Assembly (NCBI GenBank): GCA_017940605.1
Contig: JAGAYF010000033.1
Location: 1-37,948, forward strand
Length of the DNA stretch: 37,948 nucleotides
Direction: 5' to 3'
From: Bacteroidaceae bacterium
Lineage (GTDB): Bacteria > Bacteroidota > Bacteroidia > Bacteroidales > Bacteroidaceae
Shown: in pieces, positions 35,483 to 37,948 of the stretch
Position numbering within the stretch: the stretch's first letter is position 1
Layout: each line of letters begins with the position of its first letter
Notes under the pieces: generated by a model
Told to the model about the DNA's origin: nothing
Databases searched by the model: none
What the model saw: the letters and a program-made list of their open reading frames with translations, nothing else
Program-made: the position numbers and the translations under genes

Positions 35483-37285
35483 ATGCAAGAGGTCCACCTG
35501 TCCCAACTCATTGCCATTCAGGCCCTGCGTTACGGCAACCGCCGTGCCCTGCTGTCAAGGCATGACGACGGATGGCAGGAAATTTCGTGGCAAGCCCTGG
35601 CACAATGGGTGGAGCAGGTGGCCTGCTCGCTGGTCGCGATGCAGGTAGGTGAGGGCGAGGCCATTGCCGTCTTTGCGCCCAACATGGCCGAGGTGCTTGC
35701 GGTGAATTTCGGAGCCTATGCCGCCGGCGCGGTGGTCGTGCCGTTCTTTCCGTCAAGCAGTCCGCAGGACGTGGAGTTCATGCTCCGCGATGCGTCGGTC
35801 AAGGTGCTTTTTGTGGGTGGGCAACGCCAGTACGACACCGCCTTCCCCCTTTTTGCCCGTCTGTCCACGTTGCGCAAAATGGTACTGCTGGACAAGTCCG
35901 TCTGCCGACACCCCATGGACACCTTTTCCCTTCTGCTGGATGAATTCATCGGCCTGGGACGCGGGCAGCGCCATGTCAGCGAGGTGGCCCACCGCCGCAG
36001 CCGTGCCACGCGCCATGCCCTGGCCGATATCCTCTATACCAGCGGCACGACCGGCAGGAGCAAGGGCGTGCAGATTACCTACGGAATGTATGCCGCCGCC
36101 TTCAGGAACAACCAGCCCTACCTGAAAATTTCAGAACAGGACCAGTTGCTGTCTTTCCTCCCCCTGAACCACATCTTTGAGCGGGCCTGGACCTATCTGG
36201 CCCTGTCCTGCGGAGCTGCCATTGCCATCAACCGCGACCCTCGGCAGGTCTTGCAGGCCATGAGTGAGGTGCACCCCACGGCCATGTGTGCCGTGCCCCG
36301 TTTTTGGGAGAAAGTATATGCCGATGTCCTGCACCGCGCGGCACGCCGTGGTGTTTGGGCCAAGGCCGTCCTGCGCACGGCCCTCCGCCAGGGGCATCAA
36401 TACCATGTCTACTGCAGGGGTCGCGGCCTGCAGCCGTCGTTGGGACTCAGGCTGCGCTACATGCTGGCCGACCGTGCCGTGCTTGCCCCTATCCGCAAGG
36501 CCCTGGGGCTGGAGCGCGGGCGCATATTTCCCGTGGCGGGGGCTTCGCTGTCGCCCGTCGTGGAGGGTTTCCTGCATTCGTGCGGAATATGCATGGTGGC
36601 CGGCTACGGGCTGACCGAGACCACGGCCACTGTGTCATTTGACGTTCTGCGGCAGCCATTCACCCTGGGTTCGGTGGGTCGTGTCATACAGGGAATGGAA
36701 GTACACATAGCCCAGGACGGCGAAATACTGGTGCGCGGCGAAATGGTGACCAAGGGGTACTATAGGAATCCCGAGGAGACGGCGCGCGCCCTGGATGCCG
36801 ACGGATGGTTTCATACGGGCGACGCCGGCTACCTGAAAAACGGCGAACTGTACCTGACCGACCGCATCAAGAACCTCTACAAGACCTCCAACGGAAAGTA
36901 CATTGCGCCCCAGCAGGTGGAGAGCGCGCTGCTGGTAGACCGCTACATTGACCAGGTCATGGTCATTGCCGACCACCGCCGGTTCGTGAGTGCGCTCATC
37001 GTGCCCGATTACGAACTGCTCAGGCGTTACGCCGACCGCCACGGCATCAAGGTGGAACACCGCGAGGACATGTGTCGCAACGGGCGCATCCTGCAGTTCC
37101 TGCAGGGGCGCATTGACCAATTGCAGGCCCGACTGGCCGACTATCAGCGCGTCAAGCGGTTCATCCTGCTGAGCCGACCGTTCAGCCAGGAGCGAAACGA
37201 ACTGACCAATACGTCCAAGATGAAGCGCGACGTCATCTTTGACCACAACATTGATGCCATTGAGAAAATGTACAGGGAGTCATGA
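35483..37285 (+). CDS. AMP-forming long-chain acyl-CoA synthetase
   Basis: This enzyme activates a fatty acid to acyl-AMP and then acyl-CoA, for recycling exogenous or membrane fatty acids. It has 600 residues. The ATP-binding loop is TSGTTGRSKG (186-195). Further ANL-family motifs are FLPLNHIFERAW, GYGLTETTATVSF, DGWFHTGDAGYL, LTDRIKNLYKTSNGKYIAP (with the catalytic-lysine region) and the C-terminal lid. It follows the EnvC-like gene by 26 bases with no terminator between, so it is probably the last gene of the dut cluster. The chain length is not readable from sequence. Confidence 0.92.
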   Translation: MQEVHLSQLIAIQALRYGNRRALLSRHDDGWQEISWQALAQWVEQVACSLVAMQVGEGEAIAVFAPNMAEVLAVNFGAYAAGAVVVPFFPSSSPQDVEFMLRDASVKVLFVGGQRQYDTAFPLFARLSTLRKMVLLDKSVCRHPMDTFSLLLDEFIGLGRGQRHVSEVAHRRSRATRHALADILYTSGTTGRSKGVQITYGMYAAAFRNNQPYLKISEQDQLLSFLPLNHIFERAWTYLALSCGAAIAINRDPRQVLQAMSEVHPTAMCAVPRFWEKVYADVLHRAARRGVWAKAVLRTALRQGHQYHVYCRGRGLQPSLGLRLRYMLADRAVLAPIRKALGLERGRIFPVAGASLSPVVEGFLHSCGICMVAGYGLTETTATVSFDVLRQPFTLGSVGRVIQGMEVHIAQDGEILVRGEMVTKGYYRNPEETARALDADGWFHTGDAGYLKNGELYLTDRIKNLYKTSNGKYIAPQQVESALLVDRYIDQVMVIADHRRFVSALIVPDYELLRRYADRHGIKVEHREDMCRNGRILQFLQGRIDQLQARLADYQRVKRFILLSRPFSQERNELTNTSKMKRDVIFDHNIDAIEKMYRES

Positions 37286-37420
37286 CTTCCCAACCCTGTG
37301 CAGCCGTCGCTGATTGAGGAAGAACGGGACGGATTTTGGGTGAAATGCATGGAGTGACGTTTCCTGTGGTTTCGGCAAGTTCTTGGAAATAAGCGGAATC
37401 GACAGGCAATCCATCCCGTG

Positions 37421-37512
37421 GGCGCAAAATATGGTTTTTTACGCCCTGTATGATTTTTTTTACGCCTTTACGGTGTACCTTTCCCGCCCTGTCCGCACGG
37501 TTTTTACGCCTT
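37421..37512 (-). repeat. 22-bp-phased GGCGTAAAA array, copy E (minus orientation)
   Basis: On the minus strand, direct motifs start at 37510, 37488, 37466 and 37445 (spacings 22, 22 and 21 bp): GGCGTAAAAA, GGCGGGAAAG, GGCGTAAAAA and GGCGTAAAAA. An inverted cap, seen on the plus strand as GGCGCAAAA at 37421-37429, pairs with the last motif. The spacing pattern is the same as in copy D. The array lies in the 480-bp gap between the acyl-CoA synthetase and prfB genes. A loose, diverging pair of similar motifs (GCGCC at 37716-37720, GGCGC at 37729-37733) lies nearer prfB. Otherwise the gap shows only a weak promoter-like TAATTTTA at 37677. Confidence 0.87.
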
Positions 37513-37765
37513 GCGAAATGACGGTTTCCCTGCGTATGTTTCACATTGCCGCGCAGGAATGAAGGTTCATGCCGCCTGGGCTGTGTGACAGGCTGTGTGG
37601 GCTGCCCAAAATGGATTATTTTTCCTGCGGAAGTGGTTTTTTGCCGCACCTGTGCCTTGCTCTCAACTTTTTTTTGTAATTTTACACACAATTATCGCGT
37701 ATGATACGGCCTTTCGCGCCCTGGACGAGGCGCAAGGGTTGGGTAAAATACTATCAATCAATAGG

Positions 37766-37948
37766 ATGATTACCGCAGAACAACTGAAGGAACTGAACGA
37801 CAGGGTGGAGAAGCTCTGTCGCTACCTCAACATAGATGATCGGCGCATGCAGTTGCAGGAAGAGGAAATCCGCACGCAGGCGCCCGACTTCTGGGACGAC
37901 CCCAAGGCGGCCGAGGCCCAGATGAAGAAAGTCAAGGATTTGCAAAAA
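37766..37948 (+). CDS. prfB: peptide chain release factor 2, 3' part beyond the window
   Basis: RF2 ends translation at UGA and UAA codons. Only the first 61 codons are present, starting MITAEQLKELNDRVEKLCRY at ATG 37766. The N-terminal helical domain is recognisable by CRYLNIDDRRMQL and by PDFWDDPKAAEAQMKKVKDL. At the place where E. coli prfB has its in-frame UGA and +1 programmed frameshift (after ...GYL), this gene reads CTC AAC ATA GAT without a stop, so it is translated in one frame. It begins about 255 bases after array copy E. The catalytic GGQ domain lies outside the window. Confidence 0.93.
   Translation, partial: MITAEQLKELNDRVEKLCRYLNIDDRRMQLQEEEIRTQAPDFWDDPKAAEAQMKKVKDLQK

Overview
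The window is a chromosomal segment of a member of the Bacteroidota, order Bacteroidales; a Prevotella- or Bacteroides-like genus fits best, but I cannot name it. The reasons are the protein families (glycine-lipid acyltransferases, a DUF4292-type lipoprotein, a CotH-like secreted protein with a C-terminal GIYIVDGKKV-type tail, single secreted glycoside hydrolases), the near absence of Shine-Dalgarno sequences, and eleven gene starts preceded by the Bacteroidota -7 box TAnnTTTG.

Layout. 1-9.3 kb: the end of rplJ, then rplL, a terminator-like attenuator, rpoB and rpoC, closed by a strong terminator. 9.7-17.8 kb: secreted glycan enzymes (GH78 alpha-L-rhamnosidase, GH20 beta-hexosaminidase, GH2 beta-galactosidase-like) with an azlCD branched-chain amino acid exporter pair between them. 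18-21 kb: enolase convergent with a POT-family peptide transporter. 21.6-23.4 kb: a two-gene operon for glycine (N-acyl amino acid) lipids. 23.5-25.2 kb: a CotH-like secreted protein. 25.4-29.0 kb: murF followed by a NatAB-type ABC exporter. 29.4-30.7 kb: a dGTPase gene, divergent from a dut-led cluster (dut, TPR protein, DUF4292-type lipoprotein, EnvC-like degenerate LytM protein, long-chain acyl-CoA synthetase) running to 37.3 kb. The window ends in the first 61 codons of prfB.

Functional themes. The genes serve transcription and translation (rplJL-rpoBC, prfB), envelope building (murF, EnvC-like protein, glycine lipids, acyl-CoA synthetase), nucleotide-pool hygiene (dut and the dGTPase, back to back) and glycan or peptide scavenging.

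The most unusual signal is not a gene. All five gaps between genes longer than 300 bp (9283-9752, 15300-15664, 21035-21593, 29025-29375, 37286-37765) hold one copy of a dispersed element, and no shorter gap does. Each element is an array of four or five short motifs, consensus about AAGGCGTAAAA, at a strict 21-22 bp period. In four of five copies the array ends in one inverted motif that makes a hairpin with the last direct motif. I do not recognise this family. The phased A-tracts at two helical turns suggest a protein-binding or bent-DNA element, and the hairpin cap leaves an RNA role open.
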